Shown here: positions 33,893-42,165 of the stretch, piece by piece | Layout of the letters: each line of letters begins with the position of its first letter | How positions within the stretch are numbered: position 1 is the first letter of the stretch | Source: Pseudonocardia benzenivorans CB1190 | Lineage (GTDB): Bacteria > Actinomycetota > Actinomycetes > Mycobacteriales > Pseudonocardiaceae | Direction: 5' to 3' | Length of the DNA stretch: 64,000 nucleotides | Assembly: GCF_000196675.2 (NCBI RefSeq) | Contig: NC_015312.1 | Span: 5,410,501 to 5,474,500 of the forward strand | The notes under the pieces: generated by a model | Database searches by the model: none | What the model saw: the letters and a program-made list of their open reading frames with translations, nothing else | Told to the model about the DNA's origin: nothing | Made by a program: the position numbers and the translations under genes

Positions 33893-35050
33893 GTGCTCGG
33901 CCTCCACGCCTCGACAATCCGGCTCGACGACGGCTGGGTCGTCGCGGCCGTGGCCGTCGTCGCGCTGGCCCTCGTCGCGCTCGTGCCGTGGCGCTGGGAC
34001 GCGTGGCGGCACCGCCGGACCTGGCGCAGCGTCACGACGGTCGTCGCCGTGCTGGGCGTGCTGGTCGCGGCCGGCGCGGGGGTGAACTACCTCGGTTCGT
34101 TCTACCCGACGCTGGGGTCGCTGCTCGGCTCGTCGGGCAACCCCGGGGAGGGCACCGTCGCCGACATCGGGCCCGACGGTGCCGACCTCCCCGCCGCGCT
34201 CCCGCTGCTCGACGCCCGCAGCGCGCAGGGCCACGGCTCGGTGCTGCACATGGTGTTCCACGGCCCGCGGTCGGGCATCACCCGCGACGCCGACGTCTAC
34301 CTGCCCGCGGGCTACACCGACCCGGCGCAGGCCGCGGTCCGCTACCCCGTCGTCGAATGGCTGCCGGGCTTCCCCGGGGAGCCGCGCGAGGTCGTCGCGC
34401 TCTTCGGCGTCACCGACCTGGTCGACGCCGCGATCGCCGAGCACCGGATGCCGCCCGCCGTCGTGCTCGTCCCCGACACCAACGGCGAGCCCCGGTTCGG
34501 CCACGACGAGGAGTGCGTCGACGCCTCGCACGGCGCACTCGACGACACCTATCTGACGACGGACCTGCACGACTGGGCCCTGCACACACTGCGGGTGCGC
34601 CCGGAACGCGAGGCGTGGGCGCTCTCGGGCTGGTCCTCGGGCGGGTACTGCGCCATGAACCTCGCCCTGCGGCACCCGGACCTGTACTCGATCGCGGTCA
34701 GCCAGTCCGGCTACGACCGCACGCCCGACGACATCGTCACCGGCGACCTCTTCGCCGGCCGGCCCGACCTCGCCGCCGCGAACGACGTCGTCGCCCACCT
34801 GCGTGACCGGCCGGCCCCGACCGCCATCCTCGCGACCGCGGGCGCCGACGAGGACGACGAGCAGGCCGCCCTCGCCCGGCTCCGCGCGGCCGCGGTCCCG
34901 CCCGTCACGCTGGTGACGCACACCTTCCCCGGGGGCGGGCACAACCAGGTCGCCGTCCGCGCACAGCTGCCGCCGCTGGTCGACTGGCTGGGCCGCCGGC
35001 TCCCCGCCCCCGTCGCCCCGACCCTCCCCATCCCCGACCCACCCTCGTGA
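33893..35050 (+). CDS. Membrane-anchored esterase (esterase D / antigen 85-like)
   Basis: The 385-residue protein starts at GTG 33893, 12 nt after the exporter stop. It has two N-terminal hydrophobic helices (about 13-31 and 47-66), then an exported alpha/beta-hydrolase domain of esterase/mycolyltransferase type: YLPAGYTDP, YPVVEWLPGFPGEP, nucleophile elbow GWSSGGYCAM, and a final GGGHNQ with the catalytic His. Possible substrates are cell-envelope acyl esters or polyesters. Position behind the exporter suggests co-transcription but not a clear joint function. Confidence 0.78.
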   Translation: MLGLHASTIRLDDGWVVAAVAVVALALVALVPWRWDAWRHRRTWRSVTTVVAVLGVLVAAGAGVNYLGSFYPTLGSLLGSSGNPGEGTVADIGPDGADLPAALPLLDARSAQGHGSVLHMVFHGPRSGITRDADVYLPAGYTDPAQAAVRYPVVEWLPGFPGEPREVVALFGVTDLVDAAIAEHRMPPAVVLVPDTNGEPRFGHDEECVDASHGALDDTYLTTDLHDWALHTLRVRPEREAWALSGWSSGGYCAMNLALRHPDLYSIAVSQSGYDRTPDDIVTGDLFAGRPDLAAANDVVAHLRDRPAPTAILATAGADEDDEQAALARLRAAAVPPVTLVTHTFPGGGHNQVAVRAQLPPLVDWLGRRLPAPVAPTLPIPDPPS

Positions 35051-35097
35051 ACGAACGGCACAGTCGCGCAACTGAATTGCGCCACTGTGCCGTTCGT
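35051..35097. terminator. Family-B hairpin, bidirectional terminator
   Basis: Arms 35051-35071 and 35077-35097 pair with one mismatch around CTGAA, immediately after the esterase stop codon and facing the convergent gnd. It shares the GAACGGCAC core with the hairpin at 21170. Confidence 0.8.
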
Positions 35098-35130
35098 GCG
35101 GTAGACGCGCCGCCCCCTCGCGAGCAGGGG

Positions 35131-36567
35131 TCAGTCCGTGCGGACCTCCGTACCGTCCTGGGCCCAGCGGGTGTGGAAGGAACCCTCCGCGTCGATGCGC
35201 TCGTAGGTGTGCGCGCCGAAGAAGTCGCGCAGGCCCTGGATGAGGTTGGCGGGCCCGCGCTCGCGGCGGTAGCCGTCGTAGTAGCTCAGGCTGGAGGAGA
35301 ACGCCGGGATCGCGACGCCCTGCTCCGTCGCCGTCACGACCACCCGCCGCCAGGCGTCCTGCGCGTTCGCGACGGCCTCGGTGAAGTACGGGACCATCAG
35401 CAGGTTGTCGAGGTCGGGATGCTCGGCGTAGGCGTCGCGGATCCGGTTGAGGAACTGCGCCCGGATGATGCAGCCGCCACGCCAGATGGTGGCCATGGCG
35501 CCGAGGTCGAGGTTCCAGTCGTTCTGCAGCGAGGCCGCCCGCATCTGTGCGAAGCCCTGCGCGTAGGCGACGACCTTCGACGCGTAGAGCGCCTGCCGGA
35601 TGTCGTCGACCAGGTCGGTGCGGTCCTCCGCGGCCGACGGGTTCGGCCCGGCCAGGGTCGTCGACGCCTTCTTCCGCTCGTCGCGCAACGCCGAGAGCCC
35701 GCGGGCGAAGACGGCCTCGGTGATACCCGTCAGCGGGATGCCCAGGCCGAGGGCGTCGATCGCGGTCCAGGTACCGGTGCCCTTCTGCCCGGCCCGGTCG
35801 ACGATGACGTCGACGAGCGGGCCGCCGGTCTTCTCGTCGACCTTGGCGAGGACCTTGCCGGTGATCTCGATGAGGAACGACTCGAGGTCGCCGCTGTTCC
35901 ACTCCTCGAAGATCTTCCCGATGGCCGGGGCGTCGAGCCCGGCGACGTGGGTGAGCAGGTCGTACGCCTCGACGATGAGCTGCATGTCGGCGTACTCGAT
36001 GCCGTTGTGCACCATCTTGACGTAGTGCCCCGCACCGCCGGGCCCGACGTGGACGACGCAGGGGGTGCCGTCGACCTGCGCGGCGATCGCCTCGAAGACG
36101 TCCTTCACCTCGGCGTAGGCCTCGGGGTCGCCACCGGGCATGATGCTCGGCCCGAGCAGCGCGCCCTCCTCGCCACCGGAGACGCCGACGCCCATGAACC
36201 GGATCCCGTTGGCCGCGCACTCGGCGGTGCGCCGCACGGTGTCGGGGAAGTGTGAGTTGCCGGCGTCGATGATGATGTCGCCCTCGTCGAGCAGCGGCGT
36301 GAGCTCGGTGATGACGCCGTCGACGGGCTTGCCCGCCTTCACCATGACGATGATCCGGCGGGGCCGCTCGAGCGCGTCGACGAACTCCTGCAGCGACTGG
36401 GTGCCGGTGAACTCGCCCTCGTCGCCGTAGGCCTCGATGAACTCCGTGGTGCGCGCGCCCGTCCGGTTGTGCACCGCGACGGGGACGCCGTGCCGGGCGA
36501 TGTTGCGGGCCAGGTTCGCCCCCATCACCGCCAGCCCGGTGACACCGATCCGGCTCTGTCCCGTCAT
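35131..36567 (-). CDS. gnd: 6-phosphogluconate dehydrogenase, decarboxylating (NADP)
   Basis: The 478-residue enzyme of the oxidative pentose phosphate pathway converts 6-phosphogluconate to ribulose-5-phosphate, CO2 and NADPH. The N-terminal Rossmann motif is GLAVMGANLARN, with NRTGARTTEF after it pointing to NADP. The signature VGPGGAGHYVKMVHNGIEYADMQ contains catalytic Lys and His, and the C-terminal helical domain includes GGCIIRAQFL. The length matches the long GndA type. ATG 36567 follows CGAGGAG. Confidence 0.95.
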   Translation of the reverse strand: MTGQSRIGVTGLAVMGANLARNIARHGVPVAVHNRTGARTTEFIEAYGDEGEFTGTQSLQEFVDALERPRRIIVMVKAGKPVDGVITELTPLLDEGDIIIDAGNSHFPDTVRRTAECAANGIRFMGVGVSGGEEGALLGPSIMPGGDPEAYAEVKDVFEAIAAQVDGTPCVVHVGPGGAGHYVKMVHNGIEYADMQLIVEAYDLLTHVAGLDAPAIGKIFEEWNSGDLESFLIEITGKVLAKVDEKTGGPLVDVIVDRAGQKGTGTWTAIDALGLGIPLTGITEAVFARGLSALRDERKKASTTLAGPNPSAAEDRTDLVDDIRQALYASKVVAYAQGFAQMRAASLQNDWNLDLGAMATIWRGGCIIRAQFLNRIRDAYAEHPDLDNLLMVPYFTEAVANAQDAWRRVVVTATEQGVAIPAFSSSLSYYDGYRRERGPANLIQGLRDFFGAHTYERIDAEGSFHTRWAQDGTEVRTD

Positions 36568-36712
36568 CGTCGACTCCTCGTGTTCTCGTGCTTCGGCGAC
36601 GTCGCGCGCGTCGTCGCCGGGCTGCCGCTCGGTCCGGCCGCCATCCTGCCCGTTCCGGACTGCGGTACGAACCGCCGTGTGGCGGTCGCGACGCCGGGTA
36701 GCGTCGGCGTCC

Positions 36713-37522
36713 ATGGCGGACGGAACGATCGGCGGGGGTCCGGATCCGGGGAACGGTGCGCGGAGCGCGACGGCCTACGAGGTCGTCCTGCTCCGCCACG
36801 GCGAGACGCTCGGCTACGACGGCGACCACGGCCTGACCCCGCGCGGCGAGGAGCAGGCCCGCGCCCGCGGCAAGGTCCTGGCCGCCGGGATCGCGCCGAG
36901 CGCGCGGGTGCTGATGCCGCACGCCCGGACCTCGCGCGCGACCGCGACCGCGTTGACGTTGCGCGCCGCGCTGCTCGCCGAGGGCGTCGACGAGTCGCAG
37001 CTCGGTGAGCTGTACCCCGAGCCGCACTTCGACAACCTGCGGTTCTGCCTGGAGGGGGAGGTCGTCGACACCTCGGTCGCGGTCGGGGCCCGGCTGGCAC
37101 TGGGGACGGGCACGCCCGAACCCGACTGGGTCCGCGAGTACGACCGGTTCGACAGCGACTACGCCGCCGTCGCCGCGGCGGGCGGGCCGATCGAGTACTG
37201 GACGCACAACCCGATGCTGTACTTCGAGCCGCCGCAGCTCGCGTCGCTGCGGACCTGGCTGGGCATCTCGGCGCTCGGCCCGGCGCTCGCCGCCGCCGGC
37301 GCGGAGCTGGCGCTGGTCTGCACGCACTCGGCGCCGATGCGCGCCTTCGCGGCGACGACGCTGGGCGAGGATCTCGGCGAGCCGGAGAACCTGGAGCCGA
37401 TCCGCGTCCGGGTCGAGGACGGGACCGCGCGGGTCGACTACCGCGACCGCACCGTCACGACCCGCATCCCGCAGCCGCCCGCGTGGTTCGACCGCGCGTG
37501 GCTCGACGGCTACGGGCGGTAG
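36713..37522 (+). CDS. Histidine phosphatase superfamily protein
   Basis: The 269-residue phosphoglycerate-mutase-like protein has catalytic LLRHGET (about 26-32), a second-site Arg in MPHARTSRATATA and the distal His in LVCTHSAPMRAF. The domain after residue 100 is longer than in simple phosphatases, with a WTHNPMLYFEPPQ insert. TAGCGT (36699-36704) lies 8 nt before ATG 36713, so it may be leaderless. Substrate unknown; it converges with the SCO1664-type gene with only 1 nt between them. Confidence 0.8.
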   Translation: MADGTIGGGPDPGNGARSATAYEVVLLRHGETLGYDGDHGLTPRGEEQARARGKVLAAGIAPSARVLMPHARTSRATATALTLRAALLAEGVDESQLGELYPEPHFDNLRFCLEGEVVDTSVAVGARLALGTGTPEPDWVREYDRFDSDYAAVAAAGGPIEYWTHNPMLYFEPPQLASLRTWLGISALGPALAAAGAELALVCTHSAPMRAFAATTLGEDLGEPENLEPIRVRVEDGTARVDYRDRTVTTRIPQPPAWFDRAWLDGYGR

Positions 37523-37523
37523 G

Positions 37524-38321
37524 TCAGAACGCCGGCCACGGGATCGCCGGGCCGTACCCGGACGGCTCCGGGTAGCAGGGCGCCGCGAGGAGCGCGTCGA
37601 GCCGCGACGTCAGCGCCGCGACCTCGGCGATCGTCAGGTGCTCGCCCAGCGTGTCGGCGAGGCCGCCGTCGAGCGCGCTGCGCAGCTTCTCCAGCCCGGC
37701 CACGACGGGTTCGGGGACCTCCTCGCCCACCCAGCCCCACAGCACGGTGCGCAGCTTGTCCTCGACGTGCATCGTCAACCCGTGGTCGACGCCGTAGACA
37801 CGGCCGTCGACGCCCGCGAGGACGTGCCCGCCCTTGCGGTCGGCGTTGTTGGCGACGACGTCGAACGCCGCCATCGCGGCCAGCTGCGGGTCGTCGGCGT
37901 GCACGAGGACCGCCGGGTCGCCCGCGCCGTCACGCGCGCGCAGCACCCGCTTCCAGCCGGCCGGGACCTTCCGCGGCGAGCAGACGTCGATGAGCTCGCG
38001 CTCGTCGTCGGTGTCGACCCAGACCTGCAGCATGCCGGGCCCGAACGGGCCGTTCTCGCGCAGGATCGTCGGCGGCACGACGTGCAGCCCCGACGCCTCG
38101 GACACCAGGAAGCTGGCCACCTCGCGGCCGGCCAGGGTGCCGTCGGGGAAGTCCCACAGCGGGCGCTCGCCGCGGACGGGTTTGTAGACGCACTCCAGCT
38201 CGGTGCCGTCGAGGGTGACGGTGCCGAAGAGCGTCGCGTTGGAGGCGTCGACGAGTCTGCCGGTGATCTCGATCCGGCCGGCGGTGAGCACCTCGTGCAC
38301 CGCCGGGTCGCGAAGGTCCAC
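37524..38321 (-). CDS. SCO1664-family protein (kinase-like fold)
   Basis: The 265-residue conserved actinobacterial protein was formerly described as PI3/PI4-kinase-related. It has a Lys in CVYKPVRGERPLWDFPDG and a catalytic-loop-like VVANNADRKGGHVL followed by VYGVDHGLTMH, which mimic the phosphate-binding Lys, HRD-like Asn/Asp and DFG-like Asp of protein-kinase folds. It is the last gene of a conserved run uppP - phosphomutase - DUF3090 - this gene, 10 nt after DUF3090. Substrate and role are not known. Confidence 0.85.
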   Translation of the reverse strand: MDLRDPAVHEVLTAGRIEITGRLVDASNATLFGTVTLDGTELECVYKPVRGERPLWDFPDGTLAGREVASFLVSEASGLHVVPPTILRENGPFGPGMLQVWVDTDDERELIDVCSPRKVPAGWKRVLRARDGAGDPAVLVHADDPQLAAMAAFDVVANNADRKGGHVLAGVDGRVYGVDHGLTMHVEDKLRTVLWGWVGEEVPEPVVAGLEKLRSALDGGLADTLGEHLTIAEVAALTSRLDALLAAPCYPEPSGYGPAIPWPAF

Positions 38322-38331
38322 GTGCGGCGCG

Positions 38332-38901
38332 TCAGTCGGTCATCGGGGAGCGCTGGTGGTACCCGTTGAGCCGCACGCAGATGTGGCCCGCGGGATCGAG
38401 CGGCTCCGCGCACAGCGGGCACGGCGCGCGGCCCGCGGAGACGACCAGCTCGGCGCGCTCGGCGAACGCCTTCGCCTGCGGCGGCGAGAGGAACACGCGC
38501 AGCGCGTCGGGGCCCTCGTCGGTGTCGTCGAGCACCACCGACTCGTCGATCTCCTCCTCGGTCACCGCCAGCAGCTCGACGACGATCGAGCGGGTCTCGG
38601 CGTCCCAGCCCAGGCCCATCGTCCCGACCCGGAACTCCTCCTCCAGCGGGACGGCGAGCGGGTCGGTGTCGGGGTTGCCGTCCTGCGACTCGGGCAGCTC
38701 CTGGCCGAACCGGCGGTTGACCTCCTGCAGCAGCGCACCGATGCGCTCGGCGAGCACCGAGACCTGCTGCTTCTCCAGCAGCACGCTGATCGTGCGGGCC
38801 TGCTCGGCCGCCTGGAGGTAGAACGACCGGTCGCCGGGCTCGCCGACGGTGCCCGCGACGAAGCGCTCGGGCTGGCGGAAGACATGGATGACGCGTGACA
38901 T
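38332..38901 (-). CDS. DUF3090 family protein
   Basis: The 189-residue conserved actinobacterial protein of unknown function starts at ATG 38901 after CGGAGGTG. It begins SRVIHVFRQPERFVAGTVG and ends with a zinc-ribbon-like motif, CPLCAEPLDPAGHICVRLNG, shared by the family. It always travels with the flanking phosphomutase-like and SCO1664-like genes, so the three probably act together. Confidence 0.88.
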   Translation of the reverse strand: MSRVIHVFRQPERFVAGTVGEPGDRSFYLQAAEQARTISVLLEKQQVSVLAERIGALLQEVNRRFGQELPESQDGNPDTDPLAVPLEEEFRVGTMGLGWDAETRSIVVELLAVTEEEIDESVVLDDTDEGPDALRVFLSPPQAKAFAERAELVVSAGRAPCPLCAEPLDPAGHICVRLNGYHQRSPMTD

Positions 38902-38991
38902 GGCACCTCCGAGAGTAGGCCACCGCCGCGCCCCGGGCACGTCTGCGACCTGTCGCACGGCTCGCACCCGGCCCGGGCGGCGGCCCCGGGC

Positions 38992-39690
38992 TCAGCTGGT
39001 GGCGCCGCCGACGACGGCGTCGGAGCTGCGCTTGGCGGCGCGGCGACGGCGCGGCTTCGGGGCGACGATGCCCTTCAGGTCGCCCCCGAGGTCGTTGACC
39101 CTGGCGACGAACGGCCGGGTGTCGGTGTAGTGCACCACGCTCACCGAGCAGGTGTCGACCATGATCCGCTGGAAGTTGTCCAGGTGCGTGGCCAACGCGT
39201 CGGCCAGCACGGATTTGATGACGTCGCCGTGGCTGCACGCCACCCAGACCGCGGTCGGCCCGTGCTGCTCGGCGATCCGCGCGCCGTGCCGGCGGACGGC
39301 CGCGACCGCGCGGGCCTGCATCCCGGCCAGGCCCTCGCCGCCGGGGAAGACCGCGGCCGACGGGTGGGCCTGCACGACCTTCCACAGCGGTTCCTTGGCC
39401 AGCGTCTTGAGCGTGCCGCCGGTCCAGTCGCCGTAGTCGACCTCGGACAGCTCGTCCTCGACGACGGGGGTGATCTTGCGGTCGATGGCCAGCGGCTCGA
39501 CGGTCTGCCGGCAGCGCGTCATCGGCGAGGTGACGATCTCGACGATGGGGAGCCCGGCCAGCCGCTCGACGACCTTCTCGGCCTGCCCCCGGCCGGTCTC
39601 GTCGAGCTCGACCCCGGGGCTGCGGCCGGCGAGGACGCCCGCGGTGTTGGCCGTCGAGCGCCCGTGGCGCAGCAGGATCAGCGTGGTCAC
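38992..39690 (-). CDS. MSMEG_4193-family putative phosphomutase/phosphatase
   Basis: Histidine-phosphatase-superfamily protein of 232 residues: catalytic LLRHGRSTAN (about 5-14), SPMTRCRQTVEP, and the distal WVACSHGDVIKSVLADAL. The C-terminus carries a basic tail (PRRRRAAKR) typical of this subfamily. GTG 39690 lies 7 nt after a TAGGCT box (39703-39698), so this gene probably starts a leaderless transcript covering DUF3090 and the SCO1664 gene. The true substrate is unproven. Confidence 0.87.
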   Translation of the reverse strand: MTTLILLRHGRSTANTAGVLAGRSPGVELDETGRGQAEKVVERLAGLPIVEIVTSPMTRCRQTVEPLAIDRKITPVVEDELSEVDYGDWTGGTLKTLAKEPLWKVVQAHPSAAVFPGGEGLAGMQARAVAAVRRHGARIAEQHGPTAVWVACSHGDVIKSVLADALATHLDNFQRIMVDTCSVSVVHYTDTRPFVARVNDLGGDLKGIVAPKPRRRRAAKRSSDAVVGGATS

Positions 39691-39757
39691 GCGATCGAGC
39701 CTACGTGGACCGGCGCGATCGGCCCGGCCACGGCCCGGCGGCCGCGACGTCGCAGCG

Positions 39758-40579
39758 TCACGTCGCGGAGACCGCACCGATGGCGAGTGCCGCGAACAGC
39801 GCCGCGCCGAGCGCGATGCGGTACGCCACGAAGACGTAGACGGTGTTGTTCTGCACGTACTTGAGCAGCCAGGCGATGATCACGTACCCGACGACGAACG
39901 CGATGACGGTGCCGACGACCATCTGCGGTCCGCTGGTCAGCCCCGAGGTCGTGACGTCGCCGAGCTGGAACAGCCCGGCCGCGACGACGGCCGGGATCGC
40001 GAGCAGGAACGAGTAGCGCACGGCGGCGGGCCGGTCGAGCCCCAGCGCGAGGCCCGCGGTGATCGTGCCGCCGGAGCGGGAGACGCCCGGGATCAGCGCG
40101 AGCGCCTGGGCGAAGCCGAGCAGCACGCCGTCGCGCACGGTGAGGTCGGTCAGCGGCCTGCGCTGCGTGCCGTAGCGCTCGGCCAGCCCCAGCAGCACCC
40201 CGAAGACGATCATCGTCGTCGCGACGATCCACAGGTTGCGGGCGACCGTCTCGATGGAGTCCTTGAACAGGAAGCCCAGGACGCTGATCGGGATCGTGCC
40301 GATGATCACGAGCCAGGCCAGCCGGTACTCGGCGGTCGTCCGCACGTCGGCGTCGACGAAGCCGCGGAACCAGGTCCTGACGAGGTTCCAGATGTCCTTG
40401 GCGAAGTAGATCAGGACGGCCGCCTCCGTCCCCAGCTGCGAGACCGCCGTGAAGGCCGCGCCCGGGTCGTTGCCGAAGAACGCCCCCGAGACGATGCGCA
40501 GGTGCGCCGACGAGGAGATCGGGAGGAACTCCGTGAGTCCCTGGACGACGCTCAGGACGATGACCTCGAACCAGCTCAC
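39758..40579 (-). CDS. uppP: Undecaprenyl-diphosphatase
   Basis: BacA/UppP integral membrane phosphatase of 273 residues that regenerates undecaprenyl phosphate for peptidoglycan and other wall polymers. Both family motifs are present: [13 protein letters not shown] (about 15-27) and [10 protein letters not shown] (about 170-179), containing the catalytic Glu/Ser/Arg residues. About seven to eight hydrophobic helices. It starts at GTG 40579. It lies just upstream of the phosphomutase/DUF3090/SCO1664 set, an order also seen in mycobacteria as far as I recall. Confidence 0.93.
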   Translation of the reverse strand: MSWFEVIVLSVVQGLTEFLPISSSAHLRIVSGAFFGNDPGAAFTAVSQLGTEAAVLIYFAKDIWNLVRTWFRGFVDADVRTTAEYRLAWLVIIGTIPISVLGFLFKDSIETVARNLWIVATTMIVFGVLLGLAERYGTQRRPLTDLTVRDGVLLGFAQALALIPGVSRSGGTITAGLALGLDRPAAVRYSFLLAIPAVVAAGLFQLGDVTTSGLTSGPQMVVGTVIAFVVGYVIIAWLLKYVQNNTVYVFVAYRIALGAALFAALAIGAVSAT

Positions 40580-40660
40580 GAGTGGAGCCCGCAGCTCAAA
40601 TGCGACACGGCCAGGCACCGTACCGGGGGCTCCGGGCGGGCCTGGCAATAGGCTGACCCG

Positions 40661-41605
40661 GTGCGGCGCAGACAGGTCGGGACCAGCGGTCTCCAGGTGT
40701 CCCGGATCGGCCTCGGCACCATGACCTGGGGCGACGACACCGACCTGGAGAGCGCCACCGACCAGCTCGTGACGTTCGTCGACGCGGGCGGCAGCCTGGT
40801 CGAGACCTCCGACGCCTACGCCGAGGGCGCCGCCCAGGAGATGCTCGGCGCGGTGATGGCCGACTCGGTGCCGCGCGAGGACGTCGTGATCGCCGCGCGC
40901 GGCGGCCTGCCGGGCGGCGCGGCGGGCGAGTACGGGGCCCGCGGCGCGCTGCTCGACTCCCTGGACGCGACGCTGCGCCGGCTGCGGGTCGACCACGTCG
41001 ACCTCTGGCAGCTGCCCGGCTGGGACGCCACCGTGCCGCTGGAGGAGACGCTCTCGGCCGTGCAGGTCGCGGTCATGGGCGGCAAGGCCCGCTACGCGGG
41101 GCTCGTCGCGCCGTCGGGCTGGCAGCTCGCGACGGTCACCGAGCGGGCGCGGGCGGGCACGGCCGTCGCGGTCCCCGTGTCGGCGCAGGTCGAGTACTCC
41201 CTGCTCACCCGCGACGCCGAGGCCGAGCTCGTGCCGGCCGCACAGCACCACGGCCTGGGCCTCGTCGCGTGGGCGCCGCTGGGCCGCGGGGTGCTGACGG
41301 GCAAGTACGCGGGCGGCACCCCCGCCGACTCGCGTGCCGCCTCGCCCGTGCTGGCGCCCTACGTCGAGGCGCGGCGCAACGAGCGCTCGGCGCGCATCGT
41401 GCAGTCGGTGCTCACCGCGGCCGACGGGTTGGGCACCTCGCCGCTGGCCGTCGCGCTGGCCTGGGTGCGCGACCGGCCCGGGGTCGCCGCCGCCGTCGTC
41501 GGTGCGCGCGACTCCGCCCAGCTCGCGGCGTCGCTGGCCACCGAGAAGATCGATCTCCCCCTGGAGATCCGCGCCGCGCTCGACGACGTCAGCGCCCCGG
41601 TCTGA
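40661..41605 (+). CDS. Aldo/keto reductase family protein with degenerate catalytic tetrad
   Basis: The 314-residue (beta/alpha)8 aldo/keto reductase-family protein starts at GTG 40661, 6 nt after TAGGCT (leaderless). The tetrad Asp and Tyr are intact in ETSDAYAEG (Asp51, Tyr53). The Lys position is Arg80 (IAARGG instead of IATKxG), and the His position is Pro119 (WQLPGWD instead of YQxHxWD). The cofactor end ([14 protein letters not shown]) is retained. It may still bind NADP(H), but ordinary carbonyl reduction would be impaired. Divergent from uppP. Confidence 0.82.
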   Translation: MRRRQVGTSGLQVSRIGLGTMTWGDDTDLESATDQLVTFVDAGGSLVETSDAYAEGAAQEMLGAVMADSVPREDVVIAARGGLPGGAAGEYGARGALLDSLDATLRRLRVDHVDLWQLPGWDATVPLEETLSAVQVAVMGGKARYAGLVAPSGWQLATVTERARAGTAVAVPVSAQVEYSLLTRDAEAELVPAAQHHGLGLVAWAPLGRGVLTGKYAGGTPADSRAASPVLAPYVEARRNERSARIVQSVLTAADGLGTSPLAVALAWVRDRPGVAAAVVGARDSAQLAASLATEKIDLPLEIRAALDDVSAPV

Positions 41606-41816
41606 GCCCCGGTCTGAGCCCGGGCCCGGGCCGAGGTCGGGAGCGCCGCCGTCGCTGCGGGTGACCGCGGGATGCACGGGATCGGCCCTGGCCGCCGGGT
41701 GCCGCGGGGACATATGGTGAGCGGCACGTCACCTGACGTTCACACGGCGGTGGCGTGGACGCCGGGCTCCGCCCGGGGATGGACCGGGCAGGACCGGGGT
41801 GCAAGGAGGTGGGCCG

Positions 41817-42056
41817 GTGGTGTCGACCGGCACGACTGCACAGGACGCGGAGGACCTCGCCGACGGGGACTGGGAGTACCGCCCCGTCCAGCTGCCCGGG
41901 GACGTCCCGAGGCTGACGGCGGCGGTGCGGCTCGCGATCCAGGCCGAGTTCGGAGGCTGGGAGCTCTCCCGGGTCCGGCTCTACCCGGGTGGCGTGCGGA
42001 AGGTGTGGCTGCGGCGGCGACGGTCGCTGTCCGCGCTCCCCGAACCGAGATTCTGA
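41817..42056 (+). CDS. DUF5703 family small protein
   Basis: The 79-residue actinobacterial protein of unknown function is recognised by WEYRPVQLP, AEFGGWELSRVRLYP and GVRKVWLRRRR. GTG 41817 is chosen because AAGGAGGT ends 6 nt upstream; the next GTG (41820) is as likely. It sits between the aldo/keto reductase and the phosphatase-fold gene. The 210 nt before it carry only a candidate CATATG -10 box and no gene. Confidence 0.75.
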   Translation: MVSTGTTAQDAEDLADGDWEYRPVQLPGDVPRLTAAVRLAIQAEFGGWELSRVRLYPGGVRKVWLRRRRSLSALPEPRF

Positions 42057-42165
42057 GGGTCCGAGGGTCGACCCGCGACACGCCCGGCCGTCCCCGGGCG
42101 TGTAATGGCGGCGTGTCCGTCGTCGATGAGCCTTGACACGTATTCGTGTTCAGGGGGAACCGACG

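Noticed and set aside
32017-34806. 929-codon plus-strand frame
   Set aside because: Overlaps the exporter and esterase genes in another frame; Arg/Pro/Ala-rich without domains.
33887-37327. 1146-codon minus-strand frame
   Set aside because: Shadow across the esterase, gnd and phosphatase genes, all of which have clear family motifs in other frames.
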